A DNA stretch of 14,913 bases from an uncultured Lachnospiraceae bacterium (GTDB lineage Bacteria > Bacillota > Clostridia > Lachnospirales > Lachnospiraceae), in NCBI GenBank assembly GCA_910588865.1, contig CAJUSJ010000097.1, forward strand, positions 1-14,913, written 5' to 3'. Position 1 is the stretch's first letter; each line of letters starts with the position of its first letter. The notes under the pieces are model-generated. The model saw only the letters and a list, made by a program, of their open reading frames with translations, did no database searches and was not told the DNA's origin. Positions 7,679 through 14,841 of this stretch are shown here, one piece after another. The position numbers and the translations under genes are program-made.

Positions 7679-10210
7679 ATGGAACCAAATGTATTTGATA
7701 AAATTCATGACATAGATCTGAAAAAGACTATGGAGAAATCTTACATTGATTACGCCATGAGCGTCATCGCTTCCCGGGCCCTTCCTGATGTGAGAGACGG
7801 ACTGAAACCGGTTCAGAGAAGAGTTTTGTACTCCATGATCGAGCTGAACAACGGCCCTGACAAGCCCCACAGAAAGTGCGCCCGTATCGTCGGCGATACC
7901 ATGGGTAAGTACCATCCCCACGGGGACAGCTCCATATACGGCGCTTTGGTAAATATGGCCCAGGAATGGTCCACCAGATACCCTCTGGTGGATGGACACG
8001 GCAACTTCGGTTCCGTGGACGGGGATGGAGCGGCAGCCATGCGTTATACAGAGGCAAGGCTGAGCAAAATCTCCATGGAGCTTTTATCGGATATCGGAAA
8101 AGACACCGTGGATTTTGTCCCAAACTTTGACGAGACGGAAAAGGAGCCCACGGTCCTTCCGGCCAGGTACCCCAATCTTCTGGTCAACGGCACTTCCGGA
8201 ATTGCGGTGGGAATGGCCACCAACATCCCGCCCCACAATCTGCGGGAGATTATCGCGGCTGTGGTAAAACTCATCGACAACCAGGTGAACGAGGAGAGAG
8301 AGACTTCCATAGAGGAGATCATGGAGATCGTAAAAGGCCCGGATTTTCCCACAGGGGCAACCATCCTGGGAAAAAGGGGGATTGAGGAGGCATACCGGAC
8401 CGGGCGGGGCAAGATCCGGGTGCGGGCGGTATCTGATATCGAGACCCTGCCTAACGGAAAGAGCCGGATCATCGTTACGGAGATACCATATCTGGTAAAC
8501 AAAGCCCGGCTGATCGAGAAGATCGCTGAACTGGTAAAAGAGAAAAGAGTAGACGGGATCACGGACCTGCGGGATGAGTCTGACAGGGAAGGCATGAGGA
8601 TCGTCATTGAGGTGCGGCGGGACGCCAATGCCAATGTGATCTTAAACCAGCTTTACAAGCATACCCAGCTTCAGGACACCTTCGGCGTGATCATGCTGTC
8701 GCTGGTAAACAATGAGCCAAAAGTCTTAAGCCTTCTTCAGATGCTGAAGTACTATCTGGAGCACCAGAAGGATGTGGTGACCCGGCGGACAAAATATGAT
8801 TTAAACAAGGCAGAGGAGCGGGCCCACATATTGGAAGGCCTGCTGATCGCCCTGGACAATATCGACGAGGTTATCCGTATCATCCGGGGGTCCCAGACCG
8901 TCCAGATCGCCAAGCAGCAGTTGATGGAGCGGTTTGGATTAAGCGATCCCCAGTCTCAGGCCATTGTGGACATGCGTCTGAGAGCTCTCACCGGTCTGGA
9001 GAGAGACAAGCTGGAGGCGGAATACAGGGAACTGCAGGCAAAGATAGCGGAGTTGAAAGCGATTTTGGCGGATGAGAAAAAGCTTTTGGGTGTAATCCGT
9101 GGTGAGATCCAGATGATCTCCGACAAATACGGAGATGACAGAAAGACATCCATCGGGTTTGATGAGTTTGATATGTCCATGGAGGATCTGATCCCCAACG
9201 ACGACACAGTGGTGGCCATGACCCGCTTAGGATACATTAAGAGGATGTCCCCGGACAACTTTAAGAGCCAGAACCGGGGCGGCAAAGGGATCAAGGGCAT
9301 GCAGACCATTGACGAGGACTACATCGAAGACCTGATCATGACAAAGAATCACAATGATATCATGTTCTTCACCAACACGGGACGGGTGTACCGCCTGAAA
9401 GCCTACGCCATCCCAGAGGCGGGAAGGACAGCCAGGGGCACGGCTATTGTGAACCTTCTTCAGATGATGCCTGGTGAGAAGATTACCGCCATAGTGTCCA
9501 TGAAAGAATTTAATGACGACCACTTCCTGTTCATGGCCACAAAGTACGGCATGGCCAAAAAGACCCCCATGGGAGAGTATGCCAATGTGAGGAAAAACGG
9601 TCTTCAGGCCATTGTGCTCAAGGAGGGCGATGAGCTCATTGAGGTCAAGGCCACTGATGATACAAAGGATATCTTTATGATAACCAAAAAAGGCCAGTGT
9701 ATCCGTTTCCATGAATCCGATGTCCGGGTTACAGGACGGGTCTCCATGGGAGTAATCGGGATGAAGCTGGATGAAGATGACGAGGTGGTAGGAGCCCAGA
9801 TGGATTCCCAGGGAGAAAGCCTTTTGGTGGTTTCCGCCAACGGCATCGGCAAGAGGACGGATATCAGCGAATTCCCGGTCCAGAGAAGAAGCGGAAAAGG
9901 GATACGCTGCTACAAGATCACGGAGAAGACCGGAGACTTAGTTGGAGCCAAGATCGTCCAGGAGGACCATGATGTGATGATGATAACCAATGAGGGCATC
10001 ATCATAAGGATCAGCGTAAAGGATATCTCCATGATCGGACGGAACACTTCCGGAGTAAAGCTGATGAACATTGCCCCCGACTCCAGCACCTATATCGCCA
10101 GCATCGCCAAGGTCAGAGATGACGGGAATAAGGATGACGCCGATGAAGGGGAGCTGGAAGAGGATTTAAAAGAAGCGTTGGAAGAATCCGGGGCCGAAGC
10201 ACAGGATTGA
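7679..10210 (+). CDS. gyrA: DNA gyrase subunit A
   Basis: Breakage-reunion subunit of gyrase, 843 residues. The N-terminal domain has the catalytic tyrosine in AAMRYTEARLSK (Tyr123) and the quinolone-determining stretch HPHGDSSIYGALV (79-91). There Ser84 aligns with E. coli Ser83 and Gly88 with Asp87. Long helices with LEHQKDVVTRRT (about 360-371) form the coiled-coil gate. The C-terminal pinwheel has a GyrA-box variant QNRGGKG (531-537) and a related QRRSGKG (735-741), which supports gyrase rather than ParC. The last 25 residues are strongly acidic. GGAGG just upstream (7668-7672) sets the start. The gene ends 7 nt before a strong terminator and closes the origin gene block. Confidence 0.98.
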   Translation: MEPNVFDKIHDIDLKKTMEKSYIDYAMSVIASRALPDVRDGLKPVQRRVLYSMIELNNGPDKPHRKCARIVGDTMGKYHPHGDSSIYGALVNMAQEWSTRYPLVDGHGNFGSVDGDGAAAMRYTEARLSKISMELLSDIGKDTVDFVPNFDETEKEPTVLPARYPNLLVNGTSGIAVGMATNIPPHNLREIIAAVVKLIDNQVNEERETSIEEIMEIVKGPDFPTGATILGKRGIEEAYRTGRGKIRVRAVSDIETLPNGKSRIIVTEIPYLVNKARLIEKIAELVKEKRVDGITDLRDESDREGMRIVIEVRRDANANVILNQLYKHTQLQDTFGVIMLSLVNNEPKVLSLLQMLKYYLEHQKDVVTRRTKYDLNKAEERAHILEGLLIALDNIDEVIRIIRGSQTVQIAKQQLMERFGLSDPQSQAIVDMRLRALTGLERDKLEAEYRELQAKIAELKAILADEKKLLGVIRGEIQMISDKYGDDRKTSIGFDEFDMSMEDLIPNDDTVVAMTRLGYIKRMSPDNFKSQNRGGKGIKGMQTIDEDYIEDLIMTKNHNDIMFFTNTGRVYRLKAYAIPEAGRTARGTAIVNLLQMMPGEKITAIVSMKEFNDDHFLFMATKYGMAKKTPMGEYANVRKNGLQAIVLKEGDELIEVKATDDTKDIFMITKKGQCIRFHESDVRVTGRVSMGVIGMKLDEDDEVVGAQMDSQGESLLVVSANGIGKRTDISEFPVQRRSGKGIRCYKITEKTGDLVGAKIVQEDHDVMMITNEGIIIRISVKDISMIGRNTSGVKLMNIAPDSSTYIASIAKVRDDGNKDDADEGELEEDLKEALEESGAEAQD

Positions 10211-10217
10211 CACCCGC

Positions 10218-10261
10218 AAAAACCGCCTGGTCAGGCAAGGAACCTGACCAGGCGGTTTTTT
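10218..10261 (+). terminator. Strong bidirectional intrinsic terminator after gyrA
   Basis: An 18-bp perfect stem (10218-10235 with 10243-10260) around a 7-nt loop, with a GC-rich core CCGCCTGGTCAGG. It is followed by six T on the plus strand and preceded by five A, so it also has a U-tract for minus-strand transcripts. It ends the gyrBA transcript and may stop read-through from the convergent ABC operon. Confidence 0.95.
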
Positions 10262-10317
10262 ATGTACACGAGGCGGAAAGGAAATGTGGCTGTTCGCGCG
10301 GCCCCGCCCTGTCCCGG

Positions 10318-10345
10318 CGAGTAGGGGAAGAGCCTCCCCTACTCG
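10318..10345 (-). terminator. Hairpin just past the ABC permease stop, without a U-tract
   Basis: Perfect 11-bp arms CGAGTAGGGGA (10318-10328) and TCCCCTACTCG (10335-10345) enclose a 6-nt loop. On the minus strand it begins 8 nt after the permease stop codon. It is GC-rich but followed by G/C rather than T, so it is not a standard intrinsic terminator. It may protect the 3' end or pause polymerase ahead of the bidirectional terminator at 10218-10261. Confidence 0.6.
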
Positions 10346-10353
10346 ATTGTGTC

Positions 10354-11142
10354 TTATTCCAGATTCAAATTCTTAGAAAGCATATGGTTTGTGATAAAAA
10401 AGAAAGCCACGCTGGTCCCCATATTGAAGATCATGGAATACAGCATATACCCGCTTAAAGGATAATCATACAGCCGGAATCCGACGATGACGATAACAAT
10501 GGTGTTGAGGATCTGAGAGGCCACAGAAATTCCAATGTAGGCCAGGATGGCCCCGATGATCCGATGTTCCTTCCACTGCTGTCCAAGGGCAATGCAGGCG
10601 AAAAACAGAAGAGGTCTGTGGAAACCCTCCACGATCATGTTGATAATGGTATAGATGCTGTGGACAGTTGTGGTATCCTCCCAGGAAACCGCGATCAGCC
10701 TCAGCAATTCCCTTACGTGAAGCTGGGAAAAATGTCCTGTGAAGATCAGAAGAACGGAAAGGCTGATGATCACATTCACCACCACCTGCCACAAAACCGC
10801 GATCAGGACCTTAGACCAGATCAGGGTGCTGGTCTTTACAGGGAGGGTGTGGGTCAGGTACCCGTGGTCGCTGACCATGGTCTTATAAAAATCATAAATC
10901 ACAAACACAGAAGTCATCAGATAACAGGCCACTAAGTAGACCACGCATATCATCAGGTAAAAAAATGAGAAGACAGCCATGGCCTCTGACACCTTGCTGG
11001 TGTGTCCCGATGAATCCATAACACTTAAGAGAATCTCAAATAAAACCTTTCCTACCCCAGCGGCGACGATATAGCCTCCCATCAGCGGAAGGAAGAAACG
11101 CCATGTGGAATTAAAATCTTTTTTCAATACTTTTCCTAACAT
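10354..11142 (-). CDS. ABC transporter permease, ABC-2-like, six membrane segments
   Basis: A 262-residue membrane protein with about six hydrophobic segments (roughly 15-40, 55-82, 108-135, 162-182, 192-222 and 230-252). A cytosolic loop carries YKTMVSDHGYLTHTLPVK (86-103), a pattern common in permeases paired with YtrB-type ATPases. It should form the membrane part of an exporter or lipid/peptide-sensing transporter with the ATPase encoded just upstream. The substrate cannot be read from the sequence. GGGAGGT precedes the ATG by 7 bases. The start overlaps the ATPase stop by 7 nt, so translation is coupled. It is the last gene of the three-gene operon. Confidence 0.85.
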   Translation of the reverse strand: MLGKVLKKDFNSTWRFFLPLMGGYIVAAGVGKVLFEILLSVMDSSGHTSKVSEAMAVFSFFYLMICVVYLVACYLMTSVFVIYDFYKTMVSDHGYLTHTLPVKTSTLIWSKVLIAVLWQVVVNVIISLSVLLIFTGHFSQLHVRELLRLIAVSWEDTTTVHSIYTIINMIVEGFHRPLLFFACIALGQQWKEHRIIGAILAYIGISVASQILNTIVIVIVGFRLYDYPLSGYMLYSMIFNMGTSVAFFFITNHMLSKNLNLE

Positions 11143-11834
11143 TGGAATACCTCCCGGAACAGTTCATCTACTGATTTCTGGTATTGGGCTCTCACATCAT
11201 CCACAGATGACTGGAGGGCCACTGACCCGTTTTTTAAAAATATAATCTGATCAAGAACCTTTTCCACATCAGATATGAGATGGGTGGATATAAGGATAGA
11301 TCCCTGCTCATTATAATTGGTCAATATGGTCCGCAGAATATAGTCCCTGGCCGCTGGGTCTACGCCGCCGATGGGTTCATCCAGAAGATAAAGGTCCGCG
11401 TTCCGGCTCATGACCAGGATCAGCTGAACCTTCTCCCGGGTGCCCTTGGACAGGGTCTTCAACTTCCGATTTGGTGAGATATCCAGCCTTCCCAACATCT
11501 CATAGGCCTTATTCCGGTCAAAATTAGAGTAAAAATCATGGAAAAGGTCAATAATCTGGGAGACCCTCATCCATTCACTTAAATAATTCTTGTCCGGAAG
11601 ATATGAGATCCGCAGCTTGGACTGAGGCCCCACAGGTCCGCCGCATACGTCGACAGTTCCCGAGGAGGGACAAAGAAGGCCGCAGGCGATCTTTAAAAGA
11701 GTGGTCTTTCCGCTTCCATTGGGACCTAAAAGCCCTACGATGTGCCCCGGTTCAATGGTCAGGCTCACATCCTTTAGAGCCCACAGGGAGCCAAATTGCT
11801 TTGTTACATTGGAATACGTCAATATGGGATTCAT
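11136..11834 (-). CDS. ABC transporter ATP-binding protein
   Basis: Nucleotide-binding subunit of 232 residues. Walker A is GPNGSGKT (37-44). The ABC signature is a variant, LSKGTREK (128-135), in place of LSGGQ. Walker B is LYLLDEP (148-154), followed by a D-loop GGVD, and the switch histidine lies in STH (183-185). The usual Q-loop glutamine is replaced by YLPD (78-81), a pattern also seen in exporter-type ATPases where Q is not strict. The gene sits between a YtrA-type regulator and a six-helix permease, the classic layout of small GntR-controlled ABC systems such as ytrABCDEF. Whether it exports a toxic compound or senses cell-wall stress is inference. AGGAGGT precedes the ATG, and the start overlaps the regulator stop as ATGA (11834-11831). 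Confidence 0.92.
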   Translation of the reverse strand: MNPILTYSNVTKQFGSLWALKDVSLTIEPGHIVGLLGPNGSGKTTLLKIACGLLCPSSGTVDVCGGPVGPQSKLRISYLPDKNYLSEWMRVSQIIDLFHDFYSNFDRNKAYEMLGRLDISPNRKLKTLSKGTREKVQLILVMSRNADLYLLDEPIGGVDPAARDYILRTILTNYNEQGSILISTHLISDVEKVLDQIIFLKNGSVALQSSVDDVRAQYQKSVDELFREVFQC

Positions 11835-12214
11835 ACGTTACCTCCTGCTTTTTCACTATCAATGATCTTGTGTATCAGGCTGATGGTCTGATCCTGGTCA
11901 TAGCCCAGCTGCTCCATGTCCTTAAAAAGCGTAAGGATCTTATCCTTTCCGATCGTATCCTTCATCTTTTGGATCATAGCCCTGTCCTCTGTGACAAAGC
12001 GCCCGGAAGTCCTCTGGCTGTAGATCAGCCCGCTCCGCTCTAACTCCGTCAGGGCCCGCTGCATGGTGTTGGGGTTAACAGAAGCCTCTGAGGCCAGATC
12101 ACGCACAGACGGAAGCTTGCTCCCAGGAGGATACTGACCTGAGACAATCAGAAAAAGGATCTGTTCCAAAAGCTGGGTATAGATAGGCCGGTCATTATCA
12201 AAGTGCCATGTCAT
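11831..12214 (-). CDS. GntR-family transcriptional regulator, YtrA subfamily
   Basis: A 127-residue regulator. The N-terminal winged helix-turn-helix (about 10-75) shows PIYTQLLEQI, GSKLPSVRDLA (31-41) and VNPNTMQRALTELERSGLI (46-64), then a short wing with TSGRFV. The C-terminal part of about 50 residues is short and helical, which is the YtrA type rather than the long ligand-binding FadR or HutC types. It probably represses its own operon through the perfect inverted repeat at 12236-12255, just downstream of the promoter -10. GGGGAGG lies 6 bases before the ATG. Its stop overlaps the ATPase start by 4 nt. The inducing signal is unknown; relatives respond to cell-wall-active antibiotics. Confidence 0.92.
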   Translation of the reverse strand: MTWHFDNDRPIYTQLLEQILFLIVSGQYPPGSKLPSVRDLASEASVNPNTMQRALTELERSGLIYSQRTSGRFVTEDRAMIQKMKDTIGKDKILTLFKDMEQLGYDQDQTISLIHKIIDSEKAGGNV

Positions 12215-12235
12215 GAAAATCCTCCCCTGTATTAG

Positions 12236-12255
12236 TGTATTAAGTGATTAATACA
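12236..12255. promoter_or_regulatory. Palindromic operator, probable GntR/YtrA binding site
   Basis: Perfect 8-bp arms TGTATTAA (12236-12243) and TTAATACA (12248-12255) with a 4-bp spacer GTGA. It lies immediately downstream of the -10 box of the gntR promoter and covers the expected transcription start, which is a repressor position. A further half-site TGTATTAG sits next to it at 12228-12235. Assignment to the neighbouring regulator is an inference from position and symmetry. Confidence 0.82.
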
Positions 12256-12284
12256 AATATACAATAACATAACCATTTTGTCAA
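12256..12284 (-). promoter_or_regulatory. Sigma-A promoter for the gntR-ABC operon
   Basis: On the minus strand TTGACA (12284-12279) and TATATT (12261-12256) are separated by exactly 17 bp. The operator palindrome abuts the -10 on its downstream side. Confidence 0.88.
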
Positions 12285-12306
12285 CAAAAATATGAATGTT
12301 TTATTC

Positions 12307-12335
12307 TTGATTTAAAACGTCAAATCCCTTATGAT
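12307..12335 (+). promoter_or_regulatory. Sigma-A promoter for the fumarase genes
   Basis: TTGATT (12307-12312), a 17-bp spacer and TATGAT (12330-12335). Transcription should start near 12342, leaving a leader of about 60 nt. It is back-to-back with the gntR promoter: the two -35 boxes are 22 bp apart. Confidence 0.7.
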
Positions 12336-12404
12336 AAATTCAGCGGTGTTACAATAAAGGTTCCATGTCAGGCTCATGAAGATTTAGACAGGAGGGTGTT
12401 TGAT

Positions 12405-13247
12405 TTGAGGATTGTAAAAACAGAGGAGATTACAAAAAACATAAAAGAGATGTGTATTGAGGCCAATCATGTTTTATCTCCTGATATGAAAGAGGTTTTT
12501 GAGAACAGGGTCAAGCAGGAAAAATCGGCTCTGGGAAAAAAGATTTTAAGCCAGTTGGAGGAGAATCTGGTCATCGCGAGAGAAGACATGATCCCCATCT
12601 GTCAGGACACAGGGATGGCAGTTGTCTTCATGGAGGTGGGGCAGGAGGTTCATATAGAAGGCGGCTCCCTCACCGAAGCGGTAAACAGGGGAGTGAGGGA
12701 AGGCTATATTCAGGGCTACCTGAGAAAATCCGTTGTATCCGACCCCATAGAGAGAATTAACACAAAAGACAACACTCCGGCTATCATCCATTATGACATT
12801 ACAGAGGGAGACCGGATCCAGATTACCGTGGCTCCAAAAGGCTTTGGAAGTGAAAATATGAGCCGCGTTTTCATGCTTAAGCCCGCAGACGGAATAGAAG
12901 GAGTAAAAGAAGCCATATTAACAGCAGTAAAGGACGCGGGTCCAAACGCCTGCCCGCCTGTGGTGGTGGGGGTGGGAATCGGCGGAACCTTTGAAAAATG
13001 CGCTCTCATGGCAAAGCATGCCCTTACAAGAGATCTGAGAGAAGAATCCCCCATCCCTTATGTCAGAGAGCTTGAAAAAGAAATGCTTGACAAGATCAAT
13101 GCCCTTGGCATCGGCCCGGGAGGCCTGGGGGGAAGCGTCACAGCCTTAGGGGTGAACATTGAGACGTACCCTACCCATATAGCCGGCCTTCCGGTGGCAA
13201 TAAACATCTGCTGTCACGTAAACCGACATGTCCACAGGGTAATATAG
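12405..13247 (+). CDS. fumA: Class I fumarate hydratase, alpha subunit
   Basis: Iron-sulfur subunit of the two-subunit class I fumarase, which interconverts fumarate and malate. It corresponds to the N-terminal half of one-chain enzymes such as E. coli FumA. The 280 residues carry the likely 4Fe-4S cysteines Cys66 in ICQDTG, Cys183 in NACPP and Cys270 in NICCHVNRH, assigned by comparison with single-chain class I fumarases. GVGIGGTFEKCALMAKHAL (189-207) is also typical. I choose the TTG at 12405 because GGAGGG (12391-12396) lies 8 bases upstream; a GTG at 12396 would overlap that ribosome site. The beta subunit starts 9 nt downstream. Tartrate dehydratase is a close relative and cannot be fully excluded, but fumarase is the usual enzyme in this setting. 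Confidence 0.92.
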   Translation: MRIVKTEEITKNIKEMCIEANHVLSPDMKEVFENRVKQEKSALGKKILSQLEENLVIAREDMIPICQDTGMAVVFMEVGQEVHIEGGSLTEAVNRGVREGYIQGYLRKSVVSDPIERINTKDNTPAIIHYDITEGDRIQITVAPKGFGSENMSRVFMLKPADGIEGVKEAILTAVKDAGPNACPPVVVGVGIGGTFEKCALMAKHALTRDLREESPIPYVRELEKEMLDKINALGIGPGGLGGSVTALGVNIETYPTHIAGLPVAINICCHVNRHVHRVI

Positions 13248-13256
13248 GAGGAGACC

Positions 13257-13793
13257 ATGGAACGACATATTAAAGCGCCCATTGGGCCAAAAGAAGCCAA
13301 AGAACTGAGAGCCGGCGATTACATATATATAACCGGCACCATCTATACTGCCAGGGATGCGGCGCACAAGAGAATGCAGGAAGCTCTTGACAGGGGAGAA
13401 GAGCTTCCATTTCCGGTAAAAGGAAATATAATCTACTATATGGGTCCATCCCCCGCGAGAGAGGGCCGTCCCATAGGCTCCGCCGGACCCACAACCGCGA
13501 GCCGCATGGATCGGTACACCCCCGCGCTACTGGATTTAGGACTTGGCGGGATGATCGGAAAAGGAAAAAGGAGCCAGGAAGTGATCGACGCCATTGTGAG
13601 AAACGGTTCCGTGTACTTTGCCGCCGTGGGAGGAGCCGGAGCCCTTTTGTCAAAATGTATCCTTTCCAGCGAAGTCATAGCTTATGAGGATCTGGGGACA
13701 GAGGCCATACGCCGTCTGGAGGTAAAAGATTTTCCAGTGGTGACGGTTATCGATTCCCAGGGAAATAATTGTTACGCTTCACTCCATAACTGA
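13257..13793 (+). CDS. fumB: Class I fumarate hydratase, beta subunit
   Basis: Catalytic partner of the alpha subunit, matching the C-terminal half of single-chain class I fumarases; 178 residues, normal for a split beta subunit. Typical motifs are TARDAAHKR (31-39), GPSPAREGRPIGSAGPTTAS (63-82), MDRY (84-87) and MIGKGKRS (99-106). These carry the conserved Arg, Thr and Lys positions associated with the substrate site in the family. AGGAGGAG precedes ATG 13257 by a few bases, and the gap to the alpha stop is only 9 nt, so the two subunits are made together. The stop codon at 13791-13793 is buried in a nested hairpin. The symbol marks the beta subunit and is not the E. coli isozyme FumB. Confidence 0.92.
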   Translation: MERHIKAPIGPKEAKELRAGDYIYITGTIYTARDAAHKRMQEALDRGEELPFPVKGNIIYYMGPSPAREGRPIGSAGPTTASRMDRYTPALLDLGLGGMIGKGKRSQEVIDAIVRNGSVYFAAVGGAGALLSKCILSSEVIAYEDLGTEAIRRLEVKDFPVVTVIDSQGNNCYASLHN

Positions 13794-13833
13794 TCACCCC
13801 GCTGATCAGTCATGGGCCTATACCGTTATGGAG
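13782..13833 (+). repeat. Nested hairpin spanning the fumarase beta stop codon
   Basis: Outer arms CTCCATAAC (13782-13790) and GTTATGGAG (13825-13833) are perfect 9-bp reverse complements. Directly inside the left arm is a second hairpin, TGATCA (13791-13796) and TGATCA (13803-13808), around a CCCCGC loop. A 16-nt bulge lies on the right side. There is no T-run, so it is not a standard terminator. It could stabilise the fumarase mRNA or reduce read-through into the acyltransferase gene. Confidence 0.65.
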
Positions 13834-13865
13834 CCAAATAATCTGTATGAGAAGAGGGAAGGAAA

Positions 13866-14576
13866 ATGAGAAGAATCCTTTTAATGGTTATAACCAATAT
13901 CCTCCATGTGCCGTGGTGGTTTTATAAAATCGATAAGATGGGTAAAAACCCGGATCAGTACAGCGAGGAAGAAAGGTATCATTATCTGAGAAAGATTCTC
14001 AGAAGGATCAACAGAAGGGGAAGAGTGAAAGTAGTCATACGCGGAGGAGAAAATCTACCAAAGACCAACGGATTCATCTTGTTTCCAAACCATCAGGGAC
14101 TTTTTGACATGCTTGCTATCATAGAAAGCTGTCCAAAGCCTTTGGGAGTTGTGATCAAGAAAGAGGCAGCGGAGTGGATACTGGTCAAGCAGGTCATCCG
14201 CCTTCTGGAAGGGATTCCCATGGACCGGGCGGATATCCGTTCCTCCATGGAAGTCATCAAAGAAATGACAGCTCAGGTAAAAAAAGGCAGAAATTTCGTC
14301 ATTTTCCCCGAAGGAACCAGGAGCCGCAAGGGCAATGAGATCCTGTCCTTCAAGGCAGGGACCTTCAAAAGCGCCGTAAAAGCAGGCTGCCCCATTATCC
14401 CCGTAGCCCTGATCAACAGCTTCCGCCCCTTTGATCTGCCATCCATCCAGAAGGAGACAGTCCAGGTCCATTTTTTAAAAGCAATCTACCCGGAACAATA
14501 TATGGGGTTAAAAACCACTGAGATAGCAGAACTTGTGCGTGAGAGGATCGAGGAAGAAATCAAAAAAAATATTTAA
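13866..14576 (+). CDS. plsC: 1-acyl-sn-glycerol-3-phosphate acyltransferase (PlsC family)
   Basis: Membrane-associated acyltransferase of phospholipid synthesis, expected to convert lysophosphatidic acid to phosphatidic acid. It has 236 residues. Family blocks appear in order: NHQGLFD (75-81, the HX4D catalytic motif), EGIPMDR (115-121), FPEGTRS (147-153, substrate phosphate binding) and IPVALI (178-183). A hydrophobic N-terminus (about 3-20) may anchor it. Gln and Gly replace the more common residues inside the HX4D motif, but His and Asp are kept. The purine-rich AGGGAAGG lies just upstream of the ATG. It is 72 nt after fumB with the nested hairpin between, so co-transcription is possible but not assured. 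The exact acyl acceptor within the family is not certain. Confidence 0.9.
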   Translation: MRRILLMVITNILHVPWWFYKIDKMGKNPDQYSEEERYHYLRKILRRINRRGRVKVVIRGGENLPKTNGFILFPNHQGLFDMLAIIESCPKPLGVVIKKEAAEWILVKQVIRLLEGIPMDRADIRSSMEVIKEMTAQVKKGRNFVIFPEGTRSRKGNEILSFKAGTFKSAVKAGCPIIPVALINSFRPFDLPSIQKETVQVHFLKAIYPEQYMGLKTTEIAELVRERIEEEIKKNI

Positions 14577-14596
14577 AAATTTCTGTAAAAAATGGG

Positions 14597-14625
14597 TTGA
14601 CAAGAATAGTAAAGTCTTGTATAAT
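14597..14625 (+). promoter_or_regulatory. Perfect-consensus sigma-A promoter for tRNA-Ser
   Basis: TTGACA (14597-14602), a 17-bp spacer and TATAAT (14620-14625), identical to the vegetative consensus. The expected start near 14632 leaves a leader of about 48 nt before the tRNA, to be removed by RNase P. Confidence 0.93.
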
Positions 14626-14679
14626 TGCAAATGCGTCTGAAAACAAAGGTTTTTCGGACAGGTCAAGGAAAAACAATAC

Positions 14680-14767
14680 GGAGAAATACTCAAGAGGCCG
14701 AAGAGGCGCCCCTGCTAAGGGTGTAGGTCGGGCAACCGGCGCGAGGGTTCAAATCCCTCTTTCTCCG
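14680..14767 (+). tRNA. tRNA-Ser (anticodon GCU)
   Basis: An 88-nt class II tRNA. The acceptor stem is GGAGAAA (14680-14686) with TTTCTCC (14760-14766). The anticodon stem CGCCC/GGGTG holds a loop CTGCTAA with anticodon GCT at 14714-14716, reading AGC and AGU. A long variable arm (about 14724-14742) is typical of serine tRNAs. The T stem is GAGGG/CCCTC with loop TTCAAAT. The discriminator is G14767. CCA is not encoded (CTC follows), so it must be added by the CCA enzyme. All stems pair. Confidence 0.96.
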
Positions 14768-14806
14768 CTCTTTTCCAAAAGGCCAAAAAGAAAATAAAAA
14801 AAGTTG

Positions 14807-14835
14807 TTGACAAATCAAAAGCAATGTGATAGAAT
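14807..14835 (+). promoter_or_regulatory. rRNA-operon-type promoter
   Basis: TTGACA (14807-14812), a 17-bp spacer and TAGAAT (14830-14835), preceded by an A-rich tract (about 14784-14802) that could act as an UP element. The leader that follows resembles rRNA operon leaders of clostridia, so I infer that it drives an rrn operon just beyond the window. Confidence 0.82.
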
Positions 14836-14841
14836 GAACGA

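Noticed and set aside
7764..8123. Minus-strand ORFs opposite gyrA (also at 8044-8634, 9227-9712 and others)
   Set aside because: Shadow frames of a highly conserved gene with no independent signals.
10207..10458. Small plus-strand ORF just after gyrA
   Set aside because: It runs through the gyrA terminator and into the 3' end of the convergent permease gene, with no plausible ribosome site.
14597..14797. 66-codon ORF over the tRNA-Ser region
   Set aside because: It begins inside the tRNA promoter and reads through the tRNA; the tRNA fold explains the sequence.
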